Shown piece after piece: positions 8,350 through 16,950 of a stretch of DNA of 64,000 nucleotides. The DNA comes from Psychrosphaera haliotis (lineage in GTDB: Bacteria; Pseudomonadota; Gammaproteobacteria; Enterobacterales; Alteromonadaceae). A program made the translations under genes and the position numbers. The stretch lies in NCBI RefSeq assembly GCF_039523615.1, contig NZ_BAAAFQ010000006.1:197162-261161 (forward strand), given 5' to 3'. The notes beneath the pieces were generated by a model. It saw only the letters and a list, made by a program, of their open reading frames with translations. It did no database searches and was not told the DNA's origin. The stretch's first letter is position 1, and each line of letters opens with the position of its first letter.

Positions 8350-8378
8350 AAAAAAACGGAGCACTAGGCTCCGCTTTT
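8350..8378. terminator. Bidirectional terminator between the GreA-like gene and argS
   Basis: The CGGAGC / GCTCCG stem is flanked by an A-rich left side and CTTTTC on the right. It can therefore end the plus-strand trio and, with seven T on the minus strand, argS. Confidence 0.75.
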
Positions 8379-8437
8379 CAGAAAGTATATGACAAATCTA
8401 AACCCAAGGTTAGAGCTCAGGTTTAAACATTTTATAC

Positions 8438-10174
8438 TTACATTTTTTCCATTGTTTCAATGCCTAACAAGTCTAAACCTTGCTTCATTGTTTTAGATAC
8501 CAACAAGCTAAGTGCTAAACGGCTTTGTTTTGTTTCTTCTGGCACACCATCTTTTAAGATTGGGCACGCTTCGTAGAATGTCATGAACAAGCTAGCTAAC
8601 TCATAAAGGTAAGTACATAACACATGAGGCGTTAAGTTTTGGCTAACCGCATTCATTACTTCAACAAACTGCAATAGCTTCATTGCTAACGCTTTTTCTT
8701 GAGCTTCTGCAATAACAACATTTGCAGCGAAGTCTTCAGTATTAATCCCCGCTTTACGGAAAATACTTTGAATACGCGCAAACGCATATTGCAAATAAGG
8801 AGCCGTATCGCCTTCAAAGCTCAACATGGTATCCCAGTCAAAAATGTAATCCGTTGTACGGTTTTTGCTTAAGTCTGCATATTTAATGGCACCAATACCT
8901 ACTTTACGAGCAATCTCATTTTGCTCATCTGCAGATAGATCACTATTTCGTTCTGCTAATAGTTTGCCTGCGCGCTCAACTGCTTCATCTAACAAGTCAG
9001 CTAGTTTTACCGTGCCACCAGTACGAGTTTTAAATGGTTTGCCGTCTTTACCTAGCATCATGCCAAATGGGCCATGCTCATAGGTCGTTTCTTCTCGTAA
9101 CAATCCACCTTTGCGGCCAACTATTTCAGCTTGCTTAAAGTGGTAAGCTTGACGTGCGTCGGTAAAGATAATGATTCTGTCCGCATCTAATTCAAATGAG
9201 CGATACTTCATTGCCGCTAAATCAGTGGTTGAATACAAGAAACCACCGCCTGACTTTTCAACGATAAATACTGATGGCTCACCGTCTTTATTCGCTAACT
9301 CTTCAATGAATACAACTTGCGCACCTTGGTCTTCAACCACAATGCCCTGCTCTTTTAAGTCAGCAACCACACCTGGTAACATTGGGTTATAAGCACTTTC
9401 ACCCATAATGTCATCGTTAGTTAGCTTAACGTTCAGTTTCTCGTATACTTCTTCTGAGTGTTGAATAGACACTTCGATAAACTGCTGCCACAGAGCTTTA
9501 CACTCAGCGTCACCGCCTTGAAGCTTAACAACATACTCACGAGCTCGGTCAGCAAACCCTTCTTCGTCATCAAAACGAATTTTTGCTTCGCGGTAAAAGT
9601 CTTCTAAGTCTGACAGTGCGGTTGTTGCAACTTCAGATGCTTGCAGCTTGTCTTGTAAATGCGCGATCAACATTCCGAACTGTGTTCCCCAATCACCCAT
9701 GTGGTTTTGACGAATCACATCGTGACCTAAGAATTCAATAACGCGTGCAACGGCATCACCTATAATCGTTGAACGAAGGTGACCAACGTGCATTTCTTTG
9801 GCTAGGTTTGGTGAAGACAAATCAACAACAACTTTTTTAGCCAACTCTTTTTCGATGGCTAAACGAGGATCTGCCAGTGCAGTTTCAACCTGTGCGGCTA
9901 ACCACTCTGGACGAAGCTTTACATTGATAAAACCAGGGCCAGCAATTTCTAAGCTATCAGCCATATCATCTAGGTTTACTTGCTCAACAATAGTCTCTGC
10001 AATATCACGTGGCTTTTGTTTTAAAATTTTCGCCAGTGCCATAGCACCGTTAAACTGATATTCACCAAATTCAGGTCGAGTACTGCGAGCCAATGGTGCT
10101 GGTGCGCCTTCTGCGCCTTCAATGTTGCTTAATGCTTGTTTAAATCTGTCTTGAACTAATTGAAATACATTCAT
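8438..10174 (-). CDS. argS: Arginine--tRNA ligase
   Basis: This 578-residue class I aminoacyl-tRNA synthetase charges tRNA-Arg. The N-terminal Add-1 domain (about 1-105) is followed by the HIGH signature as HVGH in NLAKEMHVGHLRS. The fold continues through NHMGDWGTQFGM. The degenerate KMSKS region reads FKTRTGG, normal for ArgS. The C-terminal DALR anticodon-binding domain ends the protein. Length agrees with E. coli ArgS (577). It lies 16 bases downstream of prfC on the same strand, so co-transcription is possible. Confidence 0.97.
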   Translation of the reverse strand: MNVFQLVQDRFKQALSNIEGAEGAPAPLARSTRPEFGEYQFNGAMALAKILKQKPRDIAETIVEQVNLDDMADSLEIAGPGFINVKLRPEWLAAQVETALADPRLAIEKELAKKVVVDLSSPNLAKEMHVGHLRSTIIGDAVARVIEFLGHDVIRQNHMGDWGTQFGMLIAHLQDKLQASEVATTALSDLEDFYREAKIRFDDEEGFADRAREYVVKLQGGDAECKALWQQFIEVSIQHSEEVYEKLNVKLTNDDIMGESAYNPMLPGVVADLKEQGIVVEDQGAQVVFIEELANKDGEPSVFIVEKSGGGFLYSTTDLAAMKYRSFELDADRIIIFTDARQAYHFKQAEIVGRKGGLLREETTYEHGPFGMMLGKDGKPFKTRTGGTVKLADLLDEAVERAGKLLAERNSDLSADEQNEIARKVGIGAIKYADLSKNRTTDYIFDWDTMLSFEGDTAPYLQYAFARIQSIFRKAGINTEDFAANVVIAEAQEKALAMKLLQFVEVMNAVSQNLTPHVLCTYLYELASLFMTFYEACPILKDGVPEETKQSRLALSLLVSKTMKQGLDLLGIETMEKM

Positions 10175-10190
10175 TTTCTTTAGTGCCTAA

Positions 10191-11774
10191 TTAGTGTTCA
10201 CGAGTTTCTAAGAAACGGACATCTGGGTAACGTTCCATAGATAAGTTTAAGTTCACTCTTGTAGGAGCAATGTACGCCAAGCTGTCACCACCATCTAACG
10301 CTAAGTTAGTGGCACATTTGCGGCGGAACTCATCTAGTTTTTTCTCATCGTCGCACTCTACCCAACGAGCAGTTGCCACGTTTACATTTTCATAAATTGC
10401 TTCAACGTTGTATTCCGATTTTAATCGTTGAACAACAACATCAAACTGAAGTACACCAACCGCGCCTACGATCAAATCGTTGTTTTCAAGTGGACGGAAT
10501 ACCTGTACAGCACCTTCTTCTGATAACTGAATAAGGCCTTTTAATAGCTGCTTTTGCTTCAGTGGATCTTTAAGACGGATACGACGGAATAATTCTGGTG
10601 CGAAGTTTGGAATACCACTAAATTTAAAGTCTTCACCATGTGTAAAGGTGTCACCAATCTTAATAGTGCCGTGGTTATGCAAACCAATGATGTCGCCCGG
10701 CCATGCTTCTTCAACTTGGGCACGGTCACCAGCAACAAAAGTTAACGCATCTGAAATTCGAACGTCTTTTCCTAAACGAACGTGTTTCATTTTCATGCCT
10801 TTTTCATATTTACCAGAAACGATACGCATGAAGGCAACACGGTCACGGTGTTTAGGGTCCATGTTTGCTTGTATTTTGAATACAAAACCACTGAAGTTTG
10901 ACTCTTCTGCTGATACAGAACGTTCGTTCGTTTCGCGAGGCATTGGCGTTGGCGCCCATTCAGTCAAACCATCTAACATGTGGTCGACACCAAAGTTACC
11001 TAAAGCGGTACCAAAAAATACTGGTGTTAATTCGCCTGCTAAAAACAACTCTCTATCAAATTCATGTGACGCACCAACAACTAGCTCTAGTTCTTCACGT
11101 AATTGTTCTGCAAGGTCTTCACCTACTGCGGCATCTATCTCAGGGTTATCAACACCTTTAATCGTACGAACTTCTTGGATTGTGTGGCCTTGGCCTGTGG
11201 CATATAAAATAACTTCGTCACGAAGAATATGATAAACACCTTTGAACAATTTACCGCAACCGATTGGCCAAGTGATTGGTGAACATGCAATCTTTAATTC
11301 TGATTCCACTTCATCCATTACTTCCATTGGATCACGAATGTCACGGTCCAATTTGTTCATGAACGTTATGATTGGTGTATCACGAAGGCGAGTAACCTCC
11401 ATTAACTTACGAGTTCTATCTTCTACACCCTTCGCGGTATCAATAACCATTAAGCAGGAATCAACAGCAGTTAATGTACGGTAAGTATCTTCAGAGAAGT
11501 CTTCGTGTCCTGGAGTATCGAGTAAATTGACCAAACATTCGTTATATGGGAATTGCATAACAGACGTAGTAATTGAAATACCACGATCTTTTTCCATCTC
11601 CATCCAGTCAGATTTTGCATGCTGGTTTGAACCACGACCTTTAACAGTACCTGCTGTTTGAAGGTGTTGTCCGAACAACAATACCTTTTCGGTGATAGTT
11701 GTTTTACCGGCATCCGGGTGCGAGATGATCGCGAATGTGCGTCGAATGTCGACTTGCTGTTGTTGCGCAGACAT
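10191..11774 (-). CDS. prfC: Peptide chain release factor 3
   Basis: This 527-residue translational GTPase removes RF1/RF2 from the ribosome after peptide release. Motifs: G1 in SHPDAGKTTITEK, switch I around KGRGSNQHAKSDWMEMEKDRGISITTS (in pieces), G3 DTPGHEDFSEDTYR, and G4 NKLDRD. Domain II and the RF3-specific C-terminal domain follow. The length is that of E. coli RF3 (529). A minus-strand -10 element lies about 55 bases upstream of the start, and argS follows. Confidence 0.97.
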   Translation of the reverse strand: MSAQQQQVDIRRTFAIISHPDAGKTTITEKVLLFGQHLQTAGTVKGRGSNQHAKSDWMEMEKDRGISITTSVMQFPYNECLVNLLDTPGHEDFSEDTYRTLTAVDSCLMVIDTAKGVEDRTRKLMEVTRLRDTPIITFMNKLDRDIRDPMEVMDEVESELKIACSPITWPIGCGKLFKGVYHILRDEVILYATGQGHTIQEVRTIKGVDNPEIDAAVGEDLAEQLREELELVVGASHEFDRELFLAGELTPVFFGTALGNFGVDHMLDGLTEWAPTPMPRETNERSVSAEESNFSGFVFKIQANMDPKHRDRVAFMRIVSGKYEKGMKMKHVRLGKDVRISDALTFVAGDRAQVEEAWPGDIIGLHNHGTIKIGDTFTHGEDFKFSGIPNFAPELFRRIRLKDPLKQKQLLKGLIQLSEEGAVQVFRPLENNDLIVGAVGVLQFDVVVQRLKSEYNVEAIYENVNVATARWVECDDEKKLDEFRRKCATNLALDGGDSLAYIAPTRVNLNLSMERYPDVRFLETREH

Positions 11775-11829
11775 GCAAATTACCTGTATTAAATATGGAT
11801 TGAAAAAGAGAATAAAATTTTAGCCGCGT

Positions 11830-11857
11830 ATTATAGCCGAATTAGGATTAAAAGTAA
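11830..11857 (-). promoter_or_regulatory. Putative sigma70 promoter of prfC
   Basis: TATAAT is at 11835-11830 on the minus strand, followed by a GC-rich ACGCGGC discriminator. The -35 (TTACTT, 16-base spacer) is weak. Confidence 0.4.
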
Positions 11858-11949
11858 GGCGCTGATTCACCTTAAACTGCGTTTTTTCTGACACTATTTT
11901 AACCTTAGCTAAAAGCCGTGTATCATGCCTGTTTTCGGCCATCACACGA

Positions 11950-14082
11950 GTGAACAACAACTTGAAAGCGTCTTTTGTTTTAACCATTTTTCTCAGTTCA
12001 TTTTTACTTTTCTCAATTCAACCTATTTACGCAAAACTGATATTGCCGAACTTAGGTGGTGGCAGTGCCGTTTGGACCGCGTGTTTATTGTTTTTTCAAA
12101 CAATGTTACTGGCTGGTTACCTTTACTCATTTATTTTAAGTAAGCTGAAAAACACAAGCTTTCAAGCCAAGTTTCATGCGGTGATAGTTTTGATTGCCGC
12201 CACCTTAATGCCCGTTTCCAATGATTGGTCTAACGCCATATTTGTTGACGTGCAATCGCCATTTTGGGACATATTTAAACTGTTATTTTACACTATTGGC
12301 GTGCCGTATTTTGTATTATCAACAACGGCCCCTTTGATTCAGCATTGGTTAGGGCAAACTTCATTGAAATCTAAAGCTTATCGCTTATATTCAGTTTCTA
12401 ACATTGCCGCGCTGCTCGCCTTATTTAGTTACCCATTCATTATTGAGCACCAGCTGACACTCAACAATCAAACCTTTTACTGGTCTGGTGTTTACTTGCT
12501 TTTTTCCGCGACCATTGGCTTAAGTATCTATACCGCGTTAAAGCTGGCACCGGAGAGTTTACCGGAACTGACAGATGCAGATTCCATTGAGGCGATGCCA
12601 AGCTTTTTGAAAATGCTTAGCTGGTTTTTGCTGTCCGCGGCTGGCGTTGTATTGCTGATTGCTACCACCAGCAAAATGACACAAAACATTCCACCTATTC
12701 CTTTTTTATGGATCACACCATTAGCGGTTTATCTCGTGACGTTTATTTTGACCTTCCATAATGAAAGACTTTACGCCCGCTGGTATTGGCTGGCGGCGTT
12801 TATCGTTAGCTCCGTTATTGCATTGCTGCTGTTTTATATAGGCACACATTTCAGTGCTATTTCACAAATATCGCTTTATTTATTAACCATGTTTATTGCC
12901 ACCATGGTTTGTCACGGCGAATTGGTGAAAACAAAACCAGATACTCAGCACCTTACTCTGTTTTATTTATTACTAGCCGCAGGCGGCGCAGCAGGAAGTT
13001 TGTTTGCTTCTTTTTTTGCTACTCAATTTTTCACGCAAAACTATGAATACATTATTGGCTTTATGGCGATTTACGCTTTGTTGCCCCTGTCTATTTTTAG
13101 CCATAATAAAACACTTAAAAGACCAGATACTAATATTGATATAGCCTCGTTCAACGCTAAACCAGACAATAAGCTGGCATTCACTAGTCTTGCTGGGTTT
13201 GTAGCTTTTGGTTTCTTTTTCAACTTTTTAAACTCTCAATTTAATCAGTTTAATGTTTATGAAAGTCGCAACTTTTACGGCTCACTCGCAGTTAAAGATT
13301 TACTGAATATTTCACCACCAGAACGCCGACTGGTTGATGGTTATACCGCACATGGCGCTCAACGCCTGCCTTCCATAAATCACTCGTCCAATTCTGCTGC
13401 AAAAGTTGATCTAGAACCTCTTAGTTACTACCGTCCGGCATCGGGTATTGGTCTCACTTTGCAAATGCCTACACAGCAAGCGTCACGAAAAGTAGGACTT
13501 ATTGGTTTAGGCGTAGGTGCATTAGCCTATTACGGTCAGTCCAATGATAACTATATATTTTATGAGTTAAATCCCGACGTGGCTTTTGTGGCCAATACCT
13601 ATTTTGATTATCTAAAGCGTTCGCGCGCTCAGGTAAATATTAAATTAGGTGATGCTAGAGTCATGTTGGAACAAGAGATGAATAATGAGGGTAGCCAGCA
13701 GTTTGATCTGTTGGTGGTTGATGCCTTTTCGAGTGATGCCATTCCGGTTCACTTGCTTACTGAGGAAGCAATAAACCTTTACCAACATCATCTTAAACAA
13801 AATGGCTTAATGGCATTCCATATTTCAAATAGCTATTTAAACTTAAAACCTGTGATGCGAAGCATTGCTAAGCAATTAAAAATGACGGCGGTTTATTTTA
13901 AAGCCGAGTCTGAAGATGCAAATATTCACACAACTGAGTGGGTAGTATTTACTAATAATAAGAAGTACTTGGCTCAACCAACGGTAAAATCATTTGGCTC
14001 AAGTATTTTAATGACTGGCGGAGCAACCGTTAATTGGACCGACGATTACTCAAGCTTGTTGTCGGTACTAAAGCTTAACTAG
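11950..14082 (+). CDS. Membrane-fused spermidine-synthase-like protein
   Basis: This 710-residue fusion has an N-terminal region (about 1-425) with a dozen or so hydrophobic helices. After a roughly 80-residue linker comes a soluble C-terminal domain with the AdoMet-fold motif GLIGLGVGALAYYG, the acidic strand end FYELNPDV and the polyamine-synthase-like segment VVDAFSSDAIPVHLLT. It resembles the fused MFS / spermidine synthase family, whose substrate is not established. The catalytic-type Asp of VVDAF is present. The start is a GTG without a good ribosome-binding site, so the N-terminus is uncertain by some codons. The gene is convergent with rimI (15-base gap, no terminator seen). Confidence 0.75.
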   Translation: MNNNLKASFVLTIFLSSFLLFSIQPIYAKLILPNLGGGSAVWTACLLFFQTMLLAGYLYSFILSKLKNTSFQAKFHAVIVLIAATLMPVSNDWSNAIFVDVQSPFWDIFKLLFYTIGVPYFVLSTTAPLIQHWLGQTSLKSKAYRLYSVSNIAALLALFSYPFIIEHQLTLNNQTFYWSGVYLLFSATIGLSIYTALKLAPESLPELTDADSIEAMPSFLKMLSWFLLSAAGVVLLIATTSKMTQNIPPIPFLWITPLAVYLVTFILTFHNERLYARWYWLAAFIVSSVIALLLFYIGTHFSAISQISLYLLTMFIATMVCHGELVKTKPDTQHLTLFYLLLAAGGAAGSLFASFFATQFFTQNYEYIIGFMAIYALLPLSIFSHNKTLKRPDTNIDIASFNAKPDNKLAFTSLAGFVAFGFFFNFLNSQFNQFNVYESRNFYGSLAVKDLLNISPPERRLVDGYTAHGAQRLPSINHSSNSAAKVDLEPLSYYRPASGIGLTLQMPTQQASRKVGLIGLGVGALAYYGQSNDNYIFYELNPDVAFVANTYFDYLKRSRAQVNIKLGDARVMLEQEMNNEGSQQFDLLVVDAFSSDAIPVHLLTEEAINLYQHHLKQNGLMAFHISNSYLNLKPVMRSIAKQLKMTAVYFKAESEDANIHTTEWVVFTNNKKYLAQPTVKSFGSSILMTGGATVNWTDDYSSLLSVLKLN

Positions 14083-14097
14083 AGTTTGTGCTGCTTG

Positions 14098-14559
14098 CTA
14101 CAGTGCTTTTTTCATAGACAGTGCGTGTTCTTTTTCAACGCTATTAGGCACTGAGTAGTAATTTTTTCTGACGCTCTGTGTTACAAAGCCAAATGACTCA
14201 TAAAGAGCAACCGCAGCTTGGTTGCTCTCTCTCACTTCCAACCAAATTTCTTCTGCCTGTATGCTTTCACTATACGTAAACAAATCATTCATTAACGCTT
14301 TGCTTAAGCCTTTACCTTGGTGATCTTTGGCAATACATATGTTTTCCAAAGACACTTCGCCAGCAACATGGTCTGAAAAATAATATCCGATAAGTTGATA
14401 TTGTTTTTTCTCTATTTGAAACAAGCCCATATTATGACTACGCGAGCCAAAACTAGAGGAAACAATACGCTCACTCCAAGGTGCTAAGTGCGCAGTGTTT
14501 TCAATTTCCATAATTTCGGAGATATGAGAATGGTTTAATGGTTCTATTCTTGTTTTCAT
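14098..14559 (-). CDS. rimI: Ribosomal protein S18 alanine N-acetyltransferase
   Basis: This 153-residue GNAT enzyme has the acetyl-CoA loop in CIAKDHQGKGLSKALM (Q/RxxGxG/A). It also has WLEVRESNQAAVALYESFGF and RKNYY, segments highly conserved in RimI, which acetylates the N-terminal alanine of ribosomal protein S18. It lies downstream of holD as in E. coli, which supports the assignment. Confidence 0.9.
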   Translation of the reverse strand: MKTRIEPLNHSHISEIMEIENTAHLAPWSERIVSSSFGSRSHNMGLFQIEKKQYQLIGYYFSDHVAGEVSLENICIAKDHQGKGLSKALMNDLFTYSESIQAEEIWLEVRESNQAAVALYESFGFVTQSVRKNYYSVPNSVEKEHALSMKKAL

Positions 14560-14614
14560 TAGCTGGCTTTTATTAGCTGAGATTCATCGGTTAGTGTTTG
14601 TTTTTAGTTTTTTA

Positions 14615-14944
14615 TTACTGGCTAACCAAAGGTGCCAACGTTGACCAAACCTGCTGTTTTTGAGCGCTTGATAAATCACTTATCGGTGCTGTTATTAATT
14701 GTGTTTTAGTAGCAATAACACGGGTAGATTTACCTTCAATCAACCACGAAAAGCTTTCAGTAAGCTGAACCTTTTGGCCCACCACTTTCATTTGAGGAAA
14801 GAGAACCAACAAGTCTTTTTCAAATGATGGCTCTAGCACCATATCTTTAGTCAACGATTCTTTTGATGATGCATCGAGAGAGCCAGCTTGCAGAAATTTA
14901 ATGCCAAGCTTTTTCATGCATTCTATTTGATGAGGTGTGTACAC
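14615..14944 (-). CDS. holD: DNA polymerase III psi subunit
   Basis: This 109-residue protein begins with the psi-like segment MKKLGIKFLQAG after a short leader. It keeps a central hydrophobic strand pattern (DLLVLFPQMKVVG) and a C-terminal LSSAQKQQVWSTLAPL helix corresponding to E. coli psi. Psi bridges chi and the clamp loader of the replisome. Psi is poorly conserved in sequence, so the neighbouring rimI, its usual partner, carries much of the weight. The 55-base gap to rimI suggests one transcript. Confidence 0.8.
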   Translation of the reverse strand: MYTPHQIECMKKLGIKFLQAGSLDASSKESLTKDMVLEPSFEKDLLVLFPQMKVVGQKVQLTESFSWLIEGKSTRVIATKTQLITAPISDLSSAQKQQVWSTLAPLVSQ

Positions 14945-15084
14945 AGTGGAACCAAAATTATGAAATAAAAATTAATGATATCTAAATTTGAGGAGTTGAG
15001 CCATTAGAGATTTAATTAACTAAATTAACTGTCCATGTTAGCAAAGCACTTAAAGGAAGCGTTTGAGCTCGTGAATTTCAGGCA

Positions 15085-15110
15085 CAAAAAAACCGCAACT
15101 AAGCGGTTTA
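15085..15110 (-). terminator. Terminator hairpin, distal copy
   Basis: The AAACCGC / GCGGTTT stem is followed on the minus strand by seven T. It is a duplicate of the hairpin at 15249 and lies behind the broken tRNA-Trp copy. Confidence 0.7.
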
Positions 15111-15122
15111 ATTTCTTTGACT

Positions 15123-15191
15123 TGACAGGGGCGGAGGGACTCGAACCCCCAGCCATCGCGTCTTTTATGAAGAGTGGAGACCGCTGTTCTA
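15123..15191 (-). pseudogene. Broken partial copy of tRNA-Trp
   Basis: On the minus strand the T-arm, variable region and 3' acceptor half match the intact tRNA-Trp at 15287. The anticodon loop region carries 16 bases (15159-15174) in place of four, and the D-arm and 5' acceptor strand are absent: homology ends at 15191. The 3' end reads TCA instead of CCA. It cannot fold as a tRNA and is a relic of duplication or recombination. Confidence 0.8.
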
Positions 15192-15248
15192 AAATCATGC
15201 AGCTAACTGGCTAATTCGATGCTACATAAACACCCTAAACTTCAAGCA

Positions 15249-15274
15249 CAAAAAAACCGCAATTAAGCGGTTTA
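15249..15274 (-). terminator. Terminator of tRNA-Trp
   Basis: The AAACCGC / GCGGTTT stem and minus-strand T tract lie 13 bases downstream of the CCA end of tRNA-Trp. Confidence 0.85.
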
Positions 15275-15286
15275 ATTTCTTTGACT

Positions 15287-15363
15287 TGGCAGGGGCGGAG
15301 GGACTCGAACCCCCAGCCATCGGTTTTGGAGACCGCTGTTCTACCAATTGGAACTACGCCCCT
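15287..15363 (-). tRNA. tRNA-Trp (anticodon CCA)
   Basis: The 77-base minus-strand gene pairs AGGGGCG with CGCCCCT in the acceptor stem. It has a D-arm, an anticodon loop CTCCAAA with CCA at 15329-15327, a T-arm with GGTTCGAGTCC and an encoded 3' CCA. It has its own promoter and terminator. As the only intact tRNA-Trp in the window it is likely essential. Confidence 0.97.
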
Positions 15364-15379
15364 GCATCAAAGTCCGGCA

Positions 15380-15407
15380 ATTATACTGTGCGAATGCCTG
15401 AGGTAAA
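15380..15407 (-). promoter_or_regulatory. tRNA-Trp promoter
   Basis: On the minus strand TTTACC, a 16-base spacer and TATAAT are followed by the GC-rich discriminator TGCCGG, typical of stringently controlled stable-RNA promoters. The -10 ends 17 bases before the mature tRNA 5' end. Confidence 0.6.
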
Positions 15408-15542
15408 GGGTAAATTTCATTTATTTTACGGTTTATCGCTCGTTCGGACATTTAATGTACAAACCAACTGTTAAAACTAAAACCAATTTTAGTAGCTCTG
15501 CGTTATAATTGCCTTGTCTTTGAATTATTTGAATAAGTTTTT

Positions 15543-16364
15543 ATGTCTGAACACGCTAAATTTACCTGCCCTATCTGCTCTTCTTCATTAGAGAAAGAAG
15601 GACAAACATTAAGATGTTCAAATAATCATGCATTTGATTATGCCAAAGAAGGTTACGTTAATTTATTGCCAGTGCAGCTAAAGAAGTCGCTTCAACCAGG
15701 TGACGACTTAAACATGGTGGTAGCACGAAGAGAGTTTCTGCAGTTAGGTCACTATGAGTTTATGCGCAGCAAGTTAATAGAACTTATTGCTGAGTTATCA
15801 CCTAACACCATTGTTGATTTAGGGTGTGGTGAAGGTTATTACACAAATGAAGTTAAAAACCAGATGGCCGATAAAGCCGTTTACGGTTTTGATATCTCCA
15901 AGTCTGCCGTGAAATATGCCGCCAAGAGAAACAAGCAAGTTCATTACGCCGTAGCAACAAATGCTCACGTGCCATTAGCTACAGACAGTGTAGACTTAGT
16001 AATGAACGTTTTCGCACCTCTTATTGGCAAAGAATGTCAGCGCATTTTAGTGGAGCAAGGGAAAATATTATCCGTTTCACCTGGCCCGCATCATCTATTT
16101 GAAATTAAGCAGGTTATTTATCCTACTGCTGATTTACACGAAGCACCTAAAGCACCAGATATGTTTGAGTTAGAAAAACATGATTCGGTTAGCATGGAAA
16201 TTCAAATTACTGAAGAAGCGGACCTCAGTAATTTATTGACGATGACGCCTTTGGGGTGGAAAACGTCAGAAGAAAATTTAACAACACTAAAAGCAAAAAT
16301 CCCTTTTGTCGTTACACTGGATTTTGTTATCTCTACATTTAATCAATTACCGGTAACAAACTGA
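15543..16364 (+). CDS. rlmA: 23S rRNA (guanine-745-N1)-methyltransferase
   Basis: This 273-residue enzyme has an N-terminal zinc finger (Cys9, Cys12, Cys25, His29) followed by the family signature DYAKEGYVNLL. The AdoMet-binding motif is VDLGCGEGYY. The segment VMNVFAPL is typical of RlmA, which methylates G745 in helix 35 of 23S rRNA. E. coli RlmA is 269 residues. A TATAAT box at 15504-15509 may serve it but lacks a clear -35. Confidence 0.93.
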   Translation: MSEHAKFTCPICSSSLEKEGQTLRCSNNHAFDYAKEGYVNLLPVQLKKSLQPGDDLNMVVARREFLQLGHYEFMRSKLIELIAELSPNTIVDLGCGEGYYTNEVKNQMADKAVYGFDISKSAVKYAAKRNKQVHYAVATNAHVPLATDSVDLVMNVFAPLIGKECQRILVEQGKILSVSPGPHHLFEIKQVIYPTADLHEAPKAPDMFELEKHDSVSMEIQITEEADLSNLLTMTPLGWKTSEENLTTLKAKIPFVVTLDFVISTFNQLPVTN

Positions 16365-16419
16365 TCGACCAAGGTTATTACTACGTAAAACCGTCAGATT
16401 ATTAATAAGGAAACGCAAT

Positions 16420-16950
16420 ATGTTACAAAGACTATTAAGTACTATCGCACTAACTTCGGCATTGTTATTTAGTGTCACAACGTTTGCATCGCTAAAAGTT
16501 GGAGATCAGGCCCCTGATTTCACAATGAAAGGAAGCGACGGAAAAACCTATTCACTATCTGATTACAAAGGAAAACAAAACGTTGTTTTAGCTTGGTTTC
16601 CAAAAGCATTTACATCGGGCTGTACCATTGAATGTAAATCGTTAGCGGAAAACGGACATTTGCTTAAAGAGTTTAATGCTCAATATTTTATGGCAAGTAC
16701 AGATGACGCGTCAGATAATGAGCGATTTGCGCAGGAAACTAAAGCCGACTTTCCTTTATTGAGCGACCCTGAAGGCGAGGTGGCAGATGCTTACGATGTT
16801 AGCTTTATGGGATATGCAAAGCGTCATACGTTTTACATCGACAAAACAGGTAAAATTGTCATGATTGATAAAAACGTGCGCCCAGCTAAATCAGCTGAAG
16901 ACATGGCAAAGTATATGAAAATGTTAAGTTTTGAGGTAGTAAGTGACTAA
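16420..16950 (+). CDS. Exported peroxiredoxin, BCP-like
   Basis: The protein is 176 residues with a signal peptide (MLQRLLSTIALTSALLFS, cleavage near TFA-S). The mature part is an AhpC/TSA thioredoxin fold. The segment FTSGCTIEC puts the peroxidatic and resolving cysteines five residues apart, the atypical two-cysteine BCP arrangement. It would reduce hydroperoxides in the periplasm, with an unidentified electron donor. Its 3' end overlaps the next gene by 8 bases, implying translational coupling. Confidence 0.85.
   Translation: MLQRLLSTIALTSALLFSVTTFASLKVGDQAPDFTMKGSDGKTYSLSDYKGKQNVVLAWFPKAFTSGCTIECKSLAENGHLLKEFNAQYFMASTDDASDNERFAQETKADFPLLSDPEGEVADAYDVSFMGYAKRHTFYIDKTGKIVMIDKNVRPAKSAEDMAKYMKMLSFEVVSD

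Larger units (their letters stand above)
15077..15322. repeat. 82-bp direct repeat covering terminator plus 3' half of tRNA-Trp
   Basis: The segments 15077-15158 and 15241-15322 differ at about three positions. Each contains the terminator hairpin, the ATTTCTTTGACTTG spacer and the tRNA-Trp 3' half. A second short match (15175-15191 with 15327-15343) continues after a 12-base length difference. Confidence 0.85.

Noticed and set aside
10648..11232. Long plus-strand open frame (194 codons) inside prfC
   Set aside because: It is antisense to conserved RF3 sequence, with composition of a shadow frame and no ribosome-binding site.
11925..12143. ATG-initiated short frame overlapping the start of the spermidine-synthase-like gene
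   Set aside because: It is out of frame with the conserved membrane protein and stops after 72 codons without any recognisable feature.
15286..15474. Plus-strand open frame beginning AGAEGLEPP across tRNA-Trp
   Set aside because: It is the complement of the tRNA-Trp gene and its promoter, a well-known false protein type.
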